A stretch of 64,000 bases of DNA from assembly GCF_009938225.1 (NCBI RefSeq), contig NZ_AP019658.1:806001-870000 (forward strand), written 5' to 3'. Made by a program: the position numbers and the translations under genes. Numbering within the stretch: the first letter of the stretch is position 1; every line of letters begins with the position of its first letter. The notes beneath the pieces were generated by a model. That model ran no database searches. It was not told the origin of the DNA and saw only the letters and a program-made list of their open reading frames with translations. Shown here one piece after another: positions 9,385-19,840 of the stretch. This DNA comes from Vibrio ponticus. Its GTDB lineage: Bacteria > Pseudomonadota > Gammaproteobacteria > Enterobacterales > Vibrionaceae.

Positions 9385-9413
9385 AAAGCAAAACCCCAGC
9401 GTGGCTGGGGTTT
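9385..9413 (-). terminator. Terminator after the YgjV-like gene
   Basis: On the minus strand AAACCCCAGC-CAC-GCTGGGGTTTT is followed by GCTTTTTG. It lies six bases past the stop of the gene at 9419. Confidence 0.85.
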
Positions 9414-9418
9414 GAAAT

Positions 9419-9670
9419 TTAGGCTGCTGAGCTTAATTTAGCGGTTTTTTTTTCTTGCTGCATTTTTACTAGGAAGTATACGTTTACGCAGGCGATGAAT
9501 CCGTTAGTCAAAACCACAGGCCATGAGTCAATCATCAAACCGTAAGCAGTAAATAGCGCACAGCCGATAAAGTTTAGTACTCGCAGTTTAACAATGTCTT
9601 TCATCGTTAAAGAGATCGCAACCATAATTGATGCTGCGTAACCTAAGATTTCAACCATATTCATATCCAT
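9419..9670 (-). CDS. YgjV-family small inner-membrane protein
   Basis: The 83-residue protein has about three hydrophobic segments (residues 7-22, 32-47 and 50-70) and ends in a charged tail. The pattern LGYAASIMVAISLTMKD...LRVLNFIGCALFTAYG resembles the YgjV family (Pfam Imp-YgjV) and, more loosely, SemiSWEET/PQ-loop half transporters. GAGGG lies seven bases before the start. Its function is unknown; transport of a small molecule by an oligomer is only a guess from the fold resemblance. Confidence 0.7.
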   Translation of the reverse strand: MDMNMVEILGYAASIMVAISLTMKDIVKLRVLNFIGCALFTAYGLMIDSWPVVLTNGFIACVNVYFLVKMQQEKKTAKLSSAA

Positions 9671-9890
9671 TAAGTGACCCTCTAAATTATATCGGTGTTA
9701 ACCGATGACCATCTTCTCATCTTGAGATTCGTGAGGATTTTCCTTGCCTCGAAAGGTCTTGTTTATCTACTTAAAAATATAGCAGGGGAAATTCTGTGAT
9801 TAAACCCCCAATTTTATGAAGATTGAAGGTTAGCGATTACGCAAACGTTTTGGTTAAAATTGTGATGATTTTGCTGAGAGGTTGTGAAAT

Positions 9891-9919
9891 AAAAAAGCTC
9901 ACGACTGGAGCGTGAGCTT
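9891..9919 (-). terminator. Terminator after tmaR/yeeX
   Basis: A stem AAGCTCACG/CGTGAGCTT with six T on the minus strand lies 24 bases past the stop. Confidence 0.85.
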
Positions 9920-9942
9920 AGGAAATCTACTTAAAGGGCTAA

Positions 9943-10263
9943 TTATTTTTTAGCGCCTTTTTGAACTTGCTTGTCTTCTTCAGTCAGTTCGCGGATACGA
10001 CGGCTGATGTCACGACGCTCTTTAGAAATCTCAGCGCTTTTGATGATGTGGTCATCTACACGGTCTTCGTAGTCAGCTTTCATGTTTTTAATGATGCCTA
10101 CGATTTCATCGTGTGTCATGTCTGGCTTGATATAGTCAATCAGGTTCTCTAGTAGATCCACACGTTTGCGGTTATCACGAACTTTCTTCTCGTTATCTAG
10201 CAGCTCACGCTTTAGCTTATTTTTGCGACGAGCTTGAGATACGATTTCAAATACACCACTCAT
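9943..10263 (-). CDS. tmaR: TmaR (YeeX, DUF496) PTS-associated polar protein
   Basis: This is a 106-residue, highly charged, mostly helical protein of the DUF496/YeeX family. In E. coli the family member TmaR places enzyme I of the phosphotransferase system at the cell pole and limits its activity. The ATG at 10263 ([14 protein letters not shown]) is preferred because AAGGAA lies just upstream; the frame also opens eight codons earlier. Long heptad-like stretches (residues 20-60 and 75-95) suggest coiled coils. The family is clear; the polar role is carried over from E. coli. Confidence 0.88.
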   Translation of the reverse strand: MSGVFEIVSQARRKNKLKRELLDNEKKVRDNRKRVDLLENLIDYIKPDMTHDEIVGIIKNMKADYEDRVDDHIIKSAEISKERRDISRRIRELTEEDKQVQKGAKK

Positions 10264-10451
10264 AGGTTCCTTTCCTAGTCTTAACATAAACTGACAATGA
10301 TTAAATCATAACAAAGCTAGCGATAACAGTACTAAGATCAATCATTACGCCAGTTGGCGCTTTTCTGTTCAAATCGTCGCGCAAGTGATTGAGCAGACGA
10401 ATAGAACGATATATGATTTTGCTAAATCATTAGTTAATTCAAGACTTAGTA

Positions 10452-10646
10452 ATGCGTAATTCAGCTATTGTCATCCCCAAACAAGAAAAAACCAAGGTAC
10501 AGTCGAAGTGCCGTAAACTGGTCAAGGCTTATAAGTTCGAACGTTCTCAGCAAGAAATTACTGAAGTTGAGTTGAATCGAGCTAAAATTGTCATGGTTGA
10601 TGAAAATGGCAATATGAGACGCATTCCAATTTTAGCCGAGCATTAA
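10452..10646 (+). CDS. Small hypothetical protein upstream of yceH
   Basis: This 64-residue, lysine- and glutamate-rich frame ends 28 bases before yceH on the same strand. It has no clear Shine-Dalgarno sequence and no domain I recognise. The C-terminal part (TEVELNRAKIVMVDENGNMRRIPIL) looks like a small beta structure. It is kept because the protein-like composition and position fit a small co-transcribed gene, but it could be spurious. Confidence 0.45.
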   Translation: MRNSAIVIPKQEKTKVQSKCRKLVKAYKFERSQQEITEVELNRAKIVMVDENGNMRRIPILAEH

Positions 10647-10674
10647 CAAAATATAATTACATAAGGAAGTCCCT

Positions 10675-11331
10675 ATGAACATTGAGCTAACTCCAATTGA
10701 AGCGCGCGTAATCGGTTGTTTGATTGAAAAAGAAGTGACCACACCAGATTACTACCCGCTAACACTCAATAGTTTGACCTCGGCTTGTAATCAGAAAAGT
10801 AACCGTGAGCCGGTGATGAATCTTTCTGATAGTGAAGTACAAGAAGCCGTGGATAGTTTGATTGCTCGTAGACTGGTGAGTGATGAGAGCAGTTTCAATA
10901 GTCGTGCGAGTAAGTTTCAGCACCGTTTTTGCAATACTGAGTTTGGCGACCTAAAACTGACAGCGCAAGAAAAGGCAATCGTATGTTGCTTGCTATTACG
11001 TGGTGCTCAAACGCCAGGAGAGCTGCGCACACGCACTAACCGTCTTGCTGAGTTTACTGACGTTAAAGAGGTAGAGGCAGTGTTAGAGACGATGAGCAAT
11101 CATAGTTCAGGGACGCTAGTAGTTAAACTTCCTCGCGAAGCTGGCAAACGTGAGTCGCGCTACCAGCACCTGTTCAGTGGTGAGGTTGATCTAGAAAGTT
11201 ACCAAACGGCAGCAGCAAGTTCGGTACATAGTTCAAGCAAAGTAGAGCAATTGGAAGAAGAGTTAATCGCACTTAAGGAAGAAGTACAAGAATTAAGAGC
11301 ACTAATCGAACAACTTAATGAGCGAATCTAA
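10675..11331 (+). CDS. yceH: YceH family protein (DUF480)
   Basis: The 218-residue protein matches the YceH/UPF0502 family, built of two winged-helix-like domains; the signature is [20 protein letters not shown]...YPLTLNSL...[10 protein letters not shown]. The C-terminal 35 residues form a coiled coil ([19 protein letters not shown]). AAGGA precedes the ATG. It overlaps the next gene by 14 bases, so translation is probably coupled. Its function is not established; nucleic-acid binding is suggested by the fold only. Confidence 0.9.
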   Translation: MNIELTPIEARVIGCLIEKEVTTPDYYPLTLNSLTSACNQKSNREPVMNLSDSEVQEAVDSLIARRLVSDESSFNSRASKFQHRFCNTEFGDLKLTAQEKAIVCCLLLRGAQTPGELRTRTNRLAEFTDVKEVEAVLETMSNHSSGTLVVKLPREAGKRESRYQHLFSGEVDLESYQTAAASSVHSSSKVEQLEEELIALKEEVQELRALIEQLNERI

Positions 11332-11638
11332 CCCCTCTATTTGGAGCGTGTACTTTGTACGTACGCGCTCTAATTCACTTTATTGTGGTATTACTACCGA
11401 CGTTGCCAGACGATTTGAGCAGCACGCAACGGGTAAAGGTGCCAAAGCACTTAAAGGCAAAGGTCCTCTCATCCTTGAATGGCATTGTAGCCTTAATCAC
11501 AGTCGTAGCCTCGCGTCAAAAGTAGAATATCACCTAAAACAACAAACTAAATCAACGAAAGAAGCGTTAATCAGAGGTAACGTTAGCCTAAATGACGTTA
11601 TACATGATGATTTATATGCGGAAATATACAGTTTGTGA
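11318..11638 (+). CDS. GIY-YIG nuclease superfamily protein (YhbQ-like)
   Basis: This is a 106-residue single-domain GIY-YIG protein of the UPF0213/YhbQ type. The two-strand signature is [26 protein letters not shown], with the GIY equivalent SVYFV, the YIG equivalent YCGIT, and the catalytic arginine in ARRFEQH. The later glutamate lies in SKVEYHLKQ. It starts inside the 3' end of yceH (14-base overlap). The family includes weak nucleases with unclear roles in repair or mobility. Confidence 0.87.
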   Translation: MSESNPSIWSVYFVRTRSNSLYCGITTDVARRFEQHATGKGAKALKGKGPLILEWHCSLNHSRSLASKVEYHLKQQTKSTKEALIRGNVSLNDVIHDDLYAEIYSL

Positions 11639-11708
11639 TGAAAGTGTATTACTCTTAAACGATAGCAATATACAAACGAAACAATACACAAATAGAACAA
11701 TAATATAG

Positions 11709-12823
<1,115 letters not shown>

Positions 12824-12824
<1 letters not shown>

Positions 12825-15370
12825 TGAATTTGTGGAATAAACGCGGGACCAATTACCGCTTCGCAACCATACTCACGCGTTCGTTGTTCGTTACGATTTG
12901 TGCAATTACGTTGTTGGTTTTGCTGCAAAACTTTCAAGTTAACCGTCAAGTGGTTGCTCAAGAGGTCGCACGTTCTAAACAACAAACGGCGAGCCTTGTT
13001 CAAGAAATATTTAACTTTCGTCTCCAGTCTATTGAGATTCAACAAGACAGTTACAGCCGCAGTCAGTCGTTGATTAAAGAACTGCGTGTAGAAAATTGCG
13101 ATAACATTAATTTATTCTTTGACAGTATTGATCAAAATGATCCGGATATTTCACCGGATTTCCGTTTCATTGCCAAAGATGGTGAAATATTCTGGAACAA
13201 TGAAAATCATCGATTTTATGGGATCGATGATTCGCAACTTTTTGAGTTAAGCAAACATCTGGTGACAGGTAATCATTGGTATATATCTCAAGCTCCGTCA
13301 TCGATGGGGACACGTTACCTTATGGTTCGCCGCACTTCGATGATTGCGCTTGATACTGGTGAGGTCGTTGGCGACTTTTTTGTTGGGGTAGTACTTAACA
13401 ATAACTTCTCGCTCGTCAAGGCGTTGCTTGATGGCAGTAACGTCGATGAATTAGCGTTGGCGGTAGGCAGTGAAGTTATCGCCTCGAGTATCAAGAGTGA
13501 TGACCATAACGTTGAGTGGTTTAAACAGTATTCGCCGAATTTGAATTCAAATGAATTTATGATCTCAAAAGTGGATCTCACCATTAATGGTGTCGCGACG
13601 TACTTATCTGTTTATACCATTCAGAATAACTCCCATGTCGTGTTACTGATGCGTGGTCACTATTTGTGGATGGGAGCGATTGCCTTCGTGGTAGTCGTCA
13701 TCACCTTGTACAGCCGTTATTGGTTAGGTCGACGTATATCCAACGAGTTAAAAAACTTGATGCGTTACACTGAGCAAAGCACAGAATCTGAACAAGTAGA
13801 TAAATTTGCCGGTTCGACGATTTCTGAGTTCAACAAAATAGGGCAATCCTTTCATCGTTCGTTTAAGCGACTGCGTGAACAAGAAAAGCAATTTGCTGAC
13901 TTATTTAACTTTGCACTTTCGCCGATCATCTTATGGGATACGCAGGGTAATTTGTTAAGAATGAACCCCGCGGCAGAACGCAGTTTTCATTGCAAAGAAA
14001 ACGGCACAGATCTCTACCAGTCGATGTGTGAGTCATTGTTGCCACAAGTTTTAATGAGTGCGCAGGGCGTATCACTTACCGGCGTTAATATGGCAATAGG
14101 CAGCAAAACCTATCGCTGGAACTTTTCACCGATCATCCTTGATAACAAGACGCGAAACATCATTGCACAAGGTCAGGATGTCACTAGCTTTATTGAAGCA
14201 GAAAAACAAAGCCAGACCGCCCGCCAGGAAGCCGAGCAGCTTGCTAGTGCGCGTGCCGATTTCTTAGCCAAAATGAGCCATGAGCTTCGCACGCCGCTTA
14301 ATGGTATCATCGGCATGTCGCAACTTTTACGTGAACATCTCACGAGTAAACGTGAAATTGAACATATTGATGTGCTGATTAATAGTGGTGAGCATCTGCT
14401 GGCGGTACTTAATGACATCCTCGATTTTTCTAAAATTGAGCAAGGGATGTTCCATATCCAGCATGCTGAGTTCCATATAAAAGAACTGGTGACGACGGTT
14501 GAGAAGATCTACCGCCCACTGTGTAATGAAAAGGGCGTGCAGTTAATTGTTAGCAGCAATATTGCCGACAACCAGACGGTATTTAGTGACAAAGTACGTC
14601 TAAATCAGATTTTGTTTAATTTGGTGAGCAACGCAACTAAGTTTACTCATCATGGGCAAATCGCTATCGATTTAAATCTTGAGCAGAAACAGATCAATTA
14701 CGAGCTAACCATTACGATTGAAGATACTGGCATTGGTATCGATCGCAGTCGGATTCAGCATATTTTTGAACCTTTTGTCCAAGCTGACAGTACCACCGCA
14801 CGCGAATACGGCGGCAGTGGCTTAGGTTTAGCGATTGTTTATAGTTTAGTGGAGCTTTTTGATGGCTCAATAGAGGTTGATAGTGAACTGGGTATCGGCA
14901 CAAGGTTTATCGTTAGACTGATGATAGATGGTTTGATTGATAGCGAACTGATGCAAAACCAGTTACAAATGGTTGAGCCCGCCACGATGTTCGATCGTAA
15001 TATTGAGGTACTACTTGTTGAAGACAACCAAACTAACGCATTTATTGCTAAGGCGTTTTGTGAAAAATATGGGATGAAAGTTACCTGGGTGCAAGACGGT
15101 TATAATGCGATCGATCACCTTAAGCATCATCACCAATTTGATTTGGTATTAATGGATAACCAGTTACCCAATCTTGGCGGTATCGAAACAACGAAAATCA
15201 TACGTGATGAACTGATGCTCGATATTCCAATTTATGCATGTACTGCCGATGGTATGGCTGACACCAAACAGTCTTTTATTGATGCAGGTGCTGATTTCGT
15301 GATTGTAAAACCGCTCAAAGAAATCACTTTAAACCAAGCATTTCAGCACTTTCGTGTTCATTACCTGTAA
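12824..15370 (+). CDS. luxQ: Autoinducer-2 sensor hybrid histidine kinase/phosphatase LuxQ
   Basis: LuxQ is the inner-membrane partner of LuxP. Without AI-2 it phosphorylates LuxU, and with AI-2 it acts as phosphatase, controlling LuxO. The 848-residue protein has a TM helix near residues 18-40, a periplasmic LuxQ domain to about residue 280, a second TM helix (about 282-300), a linker/PAS region, the kinase domain with H486 in MSHELRTPLNG, an ATPase domain with GSGLGLAI, and a C-terminal receiver with phospho-acceptor D778 in LMDNQLP. The start codon overlaps the luxP stop, so translation is coupled. luxU and luxO are not in this window. Confidence 0.96.
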
Positions 15371-15403
15371 TTAGGTGTACTAACTTAATTGACTATAGGT
15401 TGG

Positions 15404-15457
15404 CAATGGTTCTTGGTTGGTTTACGCAAATGTATACGTAGACCAACCAATCCATTG
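15404..15457. repeat. Long inverted repeat between luxQ and glpD
   Basis: The arms TTGGTTGGTTTACG and CGTAGACCAACCAA pair over 14 bases with one wobble around a 10-base loop. The stem extends outward through CAATGG/CCATTG after a small asymmetric bulge. There is no T-run on either side, so it is not a standard terminator, although it lies between two convergent genes where one would be expected. Confidence 0.7.
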
Positions 15458-15478
15458 TGTGACTTGAATTTTGTTCAT

Positions 15479-16966
15479 TTAAGCCAAGTATTTTGCAATT
15501 ACCTCTCGCTCGGCAGCGGTGGTTTGATAACAAAGCTTGGTTCTGCGATAAAAAATATCTTCCACGCAAAGCGCCCATTCATTTTGCACGAGATAGTCGA
15601 TTTCACCCTGATAGACATCAGCGATGAGCGGTGCTTCATTATCGTTGATTGCGTTCAGTACCTGCCAGACCTCAACACCGTAGAGATCTATCAAGCGTGT
15701 AATTGTCTCTGTTGCAAGCGATGGGAATTGAGTGGCAACTTGGCGTTGCAGCAGGTTGCAATCAAGACCATCCGCCTCATTAAATACCGTGTGTTCGCTA
15801 TTACTGGGACTAAGCCTGGTAAAGAATGGTTTAAGTTGATCAACCGCTTTCTGTGCTAGTTTGCGGTAAGTGGTAAGCTTACCTCCGTAGACAGTAAGTA
15901 GCGGCAGATTAGTTTCAATGCTAGACACCAACTGATAATCCCGGCTCTGATTTTGCGCATCAACACCAGAGTCACCAAATAGTGGTCTCACACCGGAAAA
16001 ACTACTGATAACGTCTGGCGGTGAGAGCTGGATAGAAAAATTCTGGTTGCAGACATCAAGTAAGTATTCAATTTCTTGATCGGATGTCGTGACTTGATAC
16101 GGGTCACCACTAAATGGGATATCCGTAGTGCCGATCATAGTGTATTTATCTAAGTAAGGGATGACGAAGACAACACGTTTATCTGGGCTTTGTAAAATAT
16201 AGGCTTCTTCACCAGCGTAGAGTTTGTCCACAATTAAATGGGAGCCTTTAACTAGCTGCATCTGATAAGGGCTGTTGTCTTCACTTCGCTGTTCTAGAAA
16301 TTGCGCTGCCCAAGGACCAGTTGCATTGACCACTGCGCGGCAGTGACGAATCGCCTTACTTTTTAACCGAGAGTCGTACAACTCAACGTGCCATAAATCG
16401 CCATCGCGACGAACACTGAGCACTTCACAATAATTCCTCACTTCTGCACCGTATTGATGGGCTTGCTTGACGTTCGCTATCACGAGTCGTGAATCGTCGA
16501 CCCAACAATCAGAATATTCAAATGCGGTAGAGAGTGAGGGCTGTAAGCCATGCTCTCTGTTGAGTTGTATAGTTTTACTTGGTTTTAAAATGCTTCGTCT
16601 TGCGAGGTGGTCATAGAGAAACAAGCCGGTTTTAATCAACCATTTTGGACGTAGGGCAGAATGGTGCGGTAAACGGAAGCGCATCGGTTTTATGATATGT
16701 GATGCTTTATTGAGTAGTATTTCACGTTCCGCTAGTGCTTCTCTGACTAAACGGAATTTAAATTGCTCTAAATACCTAAGTCCACCGTGAATGAGTTTGG
16801 AACTTGCAGAAGAAGTGGCAACAGCAAAATCTTTGGCTTCATAGAGCCCAACTGTTAAACCTCGACTCGCGGCTTCACTGGCGATTCCTGCGCCATTGAT
16901 ACCACCACCGATGACGATAACGTCGAGTGGCGCGGAGATAGTAGGAAACTCGTCATGATTGACCAT
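15479..16966 (-). CDS. glpD: Aerobic glycerol-3-phosphate dehydrogenase
   Basis: GlpD is the membrane-associated flavoprotein that oxidises glycerol 3-phosphate to dihydroxyacetone phosphate and passes electrons to quinone. The FAD-binding Rossmann motif VIGGGINGAGIA lies at about residues 18-29, and SSASSKLIHGGLRYLE, the second family signature, follows near residue 52. AVVNATGPWA and TVYGGKLTTYRKLA are also typical. The length of 495 is close to the E. coli 501. AGGA precedes the ATG. It is separated from glpK by about 7 kb, with elbB, luxPQ and others between. Confidence 0.95.
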   Translation of the reverse strand: MVNHDEFPTISAPLDVIVIGGGINGAGIASEAASRGLTVGLYEAKDFAVATSSASSKLIHGGLRYLEQFKFRLVREALAEREILLNKASHIIKPMRFRLPHHSALRPKWLIKTGLFLYDHLARRSILKPSKTIQLNREHGLQPSLSTAFEYSDCWVDDSRLVIANVKQAHQYGAEVRNYCEVLSVRRDGDLWHVELYDSRLKSKAIRHCRAVVNATGPWAAQFLEQRSEDNSPYQMQLVKGSHLIVDKLYAGEEAYILQSPDKRVVFVIPYLDKYTMIGTTDIPFSGDPYQVTTSDQEIEYLLDVCNQNFSIQLSPPDVISSFSGVRPLFGDSGVDAQNQSRDYQLVSSIETNLPLLTVYGGKLTTYRKLAQKAVDQLKPFFTRLSPSNSEHTVFNEADGLDCNLLQRQVATQFPSLATETITRLIDLYGVEVWQVLNAINDNEAPLIADVYQGEIDYLVQNEWALCVEDIFYRRTKLCYQTTAAEREVIAKYLA

Positions 16967-17060
16967 ACTCGTCCTCGTGGTAAATCAAACTGCAATAGTG
17001 CGATTTATCAAGAGTATAGCTGACATTTCGAAGGTTAGGTTTAACCTTGCAAAAGTGAGA

Positions 17061-17282
17061 TCAGAACAAGTTACGCAAAAAGGCATGCTCTTCATCACTG
17101 ATCACCGCCTTGGGCTGATAATCTAACTTGGCATCAATTGCGCCTCTTAGTTCAGCCAGTTGATGAGGCGTCAGTTTATGAAGTTGCGCTTTCAACATAT
17201 CTAAGCGTGAGACGGTTGGTTGTTGTCCCGCATCTTGAGGTTGATAGTTAACAGAATAGTTTACTGTGCTGTTGCGGTTCAT
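17061..17282 (-). CDS. Small conserved-looking hypothetical protein
   Basis: The 73-residue protein starts at an ATG with a near-perfect ribosome site GGAGGA six bases upstream; the longer frame on the same strand lacks such support. The sequence has a polar N-terminus (MNRNSTVNYSVNYQPQ) and a helical stretch MLKAQLHKLTPHQLAELRGAIDAKL, which may be an amphipathic helix pair. No family is recognised. It lies 113 bases below the end of yccS and 94 bases above glpD, same strand, so it could be read by either promoter. Confidence 0.65.
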   Translation of the reverse strand: MNRNSTVNYSVNYQPQDAGQQPTVSRLDMLKAQLHKLTPHQLAELRGAIDAKLDYQPKAVISDEEHAFLRNLF

Positions 17283-17395
17283 AAATCCTCCGATTTCCAG
17301 ACCAATCCAGAATAGAAGATCTGTGCTGAGTAATGTCCGTGCAATGTCAGAGGAAAGCGAGAAGTCGGTGAAACCAACTTCTCGTGCTACAAGGC

Positions 17396-19567
17396 TTATT
17401 GAGGCGTATTCTGGTTGGTAGAAATGCGCACGGCGCACTTGCTTGCCAGAGAGTGCAGTTCAGGCAGCATACGGTAGATGAGATATAATTGTTGCAATAC
17501 AAACCTTGCTGAAGAATCGTCTTCTTCTCGCCATTCTGCCAATCTAGACTCCAGTGCAGGGTCATCAATGTCAGAAGTATCACACTCAATGCATTGATCA
17601 TGTAACTGGGTATAAAGTACATCAAGATGACGATGGATCACTCGGTGTGACTGTAAGACAAGTTGATGGGTTGTGTCGTTTTCAATTCGCTGGCGATGCG
17701 CGCCCATTGCTGACACATAACTAAGCAGCGCATGGCTTAATGTCAGCAAGCGGAAGCTTTCATCGACAGCGCCACGATATTTACCTGGCTCTACTAGCAT
17801 TGAGCTTACTGCAGTTGATAAATTGGCATCTTGGTTGTGTGCGTTTCGACGTGCAATGCGATAGGCGAGGCTATCGTTTTTTCCGATGCGATATTGCCCG
17901 ATGATTTGTGCAAGATAGTCTTTGTTGGCTTTAACCGCTTCCGCCATGACTTTATGTAAGCGTTTAGACTGCCAATCTGGAAAAATGAACGTTACCGCGG
18001 CTACCGCGAGACCACAGCCGACTAGGGTATCCGCTAAGCGCGGCAGAACAACAGCAAAACCCTCACCCAGCTGATTAAAGCAGAACAAGACTAATAAGGT
18101 GATAAACCCGGTGGCGTAACCATAATTAGCAATCCTAAACGCGAAGAAAGCGACGCCGGAAAGAACGATAAAAAACAACTGACTCTCTTGTGATGGAAAC
18201 ATTGCGAGTAACGGTGCACCAATCAGTAAGCCTGCTAATGTGCCCGCAACACGCGCGACGAGCTTTTGCTTCGTGGCACTGTAGTTAGGCTGACAGACGA
18301 ATAGGGTGGTGAGTAAGATCCAATAACCTCGCTCTATATCGAACAACTGAATGATGCCGTAACCAATGGTTAGCGCTAACGACATGCGTACCGCATGGCG
18401 AAATAGCATCGAATCCTTATTGAGATTGGCTTTAACGCGTTGCCACATCACCTTAGGTGTATGTGCGTCTGTATCGTCCAGTACCCCTTCTTCAAGGCGG
18501 TTAGCATCTGGGTTATTTATATTGCTTAGCTGCTTATCAACAGTGGCTAAGTTATTAAACAGGTAACTAAGTTGTACCAGCAATAGACGCCACTGTGGGT
18601 TTTGCTGCTCTTGTAAGAAGCTAATTGAGGACTGTAATTCATCAAGCGCTAAAATAGAGTCATCATATTGATAGTTATTACCTAAACGGATCGCGTTGGC
18701 GATCTCGCGGCACGCTTTACTTTGCACTTCGAGCAAATGCTTAAAACGGAACAATACATCGGAACGACCAAAATGCTCGGCTAACTCTTGATAGCGATAG
18801 TGGCTGGAACTTAGGCGTTCATGGATATCTTGAGCAAGGAAATAGATACTCAAGAATCGGTCGCTGGCACCATCAACATGACCACGTTTAGAGCGATTCA
18901 GTAATGTGAGTTTACATTGGTTTAGCGCAGACACTGTGGCCGCATTAAGGTTGGCTTCGCGGATGCGATATGGTTGTGGATTGAGGTCGACAACAGGATA
19001 GAAAAGCTCACTTTTTGCATCTAAGTAATCGGCCAATGCTAGGAACACATTAGCCAATCCTTGTTGTACCGGTTGCATCGGCCAGAACATATGCCACAGC
19101 ATCGACATAAAGAAGTACCAAATGGCACCGGTAAGTAGCATTAATGGCTGAAACCATAAGTTGGTGCTTTCATGCGCGCCAAGCATGGTGTAGATGGCAA
19201 TCAACAGCGAGCCAAATGCAATACTGGCGTAGCGTGGACCGATTGAGCCCAGCATAATAAAGCCAAACGTCGAGATAAACAGACCAATAGCAAACAAAGG
19301 TGGGTGGTCGAAGAGCAGCTCTATCGAAAATGAAGCGAAGGCAAAACAGATTAGGGTTAACGTTACCGACTTAATCCGACCGGTAAAACTGTCGTCACTT
19401 TCTGCCAACGCAGCCGCAATCACCCCAAGAATAAGAGGAATAATCAGCGTGTTGAGTTGGTAATACCATGCGGGAAGAACAACGCCAAGTAGGGTTGTTA
19501 AGATCAGTAAGCTGTAATTGAAGGTTTTGTTTGTCCAATAATTACGTAATTGACTTAGAAAGTGCAC
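17396..19567 (-). CDS. yccS: YccS/YhfK family inner-membrane protein (FUSC superfamily)
   Basis: This is a 723-residue protein with two blocks of about five to six TM helices (residues 18-170 and 395-535) separated by and followed by cytoplasmic regions. That is the FUSC/aromatic-acid-exporter layout. The N-terminal LGVIAAALAESDDSFTGR is the YccS signature, as is the repeat of the FUSC domain near ALTIGYGIIQLFDIERGYWILLT. The start is a GTG (GTG CAC TTT) with GGAT six bases upstream; no in-frame ATG gives a complete first helix. Its transport substrate is not known. Confidence 0.87.
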   Translation of the reverse strand: MHFLSQLRNYWTNKTFNYSLLILTTLLGVVLPAWYYQLNTLIIPLILGVIAAALAESDDSFTGRIKSVTLTLICFAFASFSIELLFDHPPLFAIGLFISTFGFIMLGSIGPRYASIAFGSLLIAIYTMLGAHESTNLWFQPLMLLTGAIWYFFMSMLWHMFWPMQPVQQGLANVFLALADYLDAKSELFYPVVDLNPQPYRIREANLNAATVSALNQCKLTLLNRSKRGHVDGASDRFLSIYFLAQDIHERLSSSHYRYQELAEHFGRSDVLFRFKHLLEVQSKACREIANAIRLGNNYQYDDSILALDELQSSISFLQEQQNPQWRLLLVQLSYLFNNLATVDKQLSNINNPDANRLEEGVLDDTDAHTPKVMWQRVKANLNKDSMLFRHAVRMSLALTIGYGIIQLFDIERGYWILLTTLFVCQPNYSATKQKLVARVAGTLAGLLIGAPLLAMFPSQESQLFFIVLSGVAFFAFRIANYGYATGFITLLVLFCFNQLGEGFAVVLPRLADTLVGCGLAVAAVTFIFPDWQSKRLHKVMAEAVKANKDYLAQIIGQYRIGKNDSLAYRIARRNAHNQDANLSTAVSSMLVEPGKYRGAVDESFRLLTLSHALLSYVSAMGAHRQRIENDTTHQLVLQSHRVIHRHLDVLYTQLHDQCIECDTSDIDDPALESRLAEWREEDDSSARFVLQQLYLIYRMLPELHSLASKCAVRISTNQNTPQ

Positions 19568-19840
19568 AAAGTATCCAACATCCGTTTTATTCGAAACATT
19601 ATAGTATCAAACAATCTTCTCTTAGCATCTGACCTAGATAAATATATTGCACTGATTGGTGTTATTTTGCGCAGCCGATACTCAAAAATGCTATCAATCT
19701 GAAAATCATCACAAATCACATCACTTAACGGTTAATTGTTGGTCCAATAGTTAGGATTGACAGGGAATTTTCAAAACATTTTTTAAATCAATTTACCGAT
19801 GCGGTATGATGGCGGTAACGGAATCTACAGGCTTTATCGA

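Noticed and set aside
15389..15859. 156-residue plus-strand frame after luxQ
   Set aside because: It lies antisense over the 3' end of glpD and has no ribosome site or family features. The hairpin in it is described separately.
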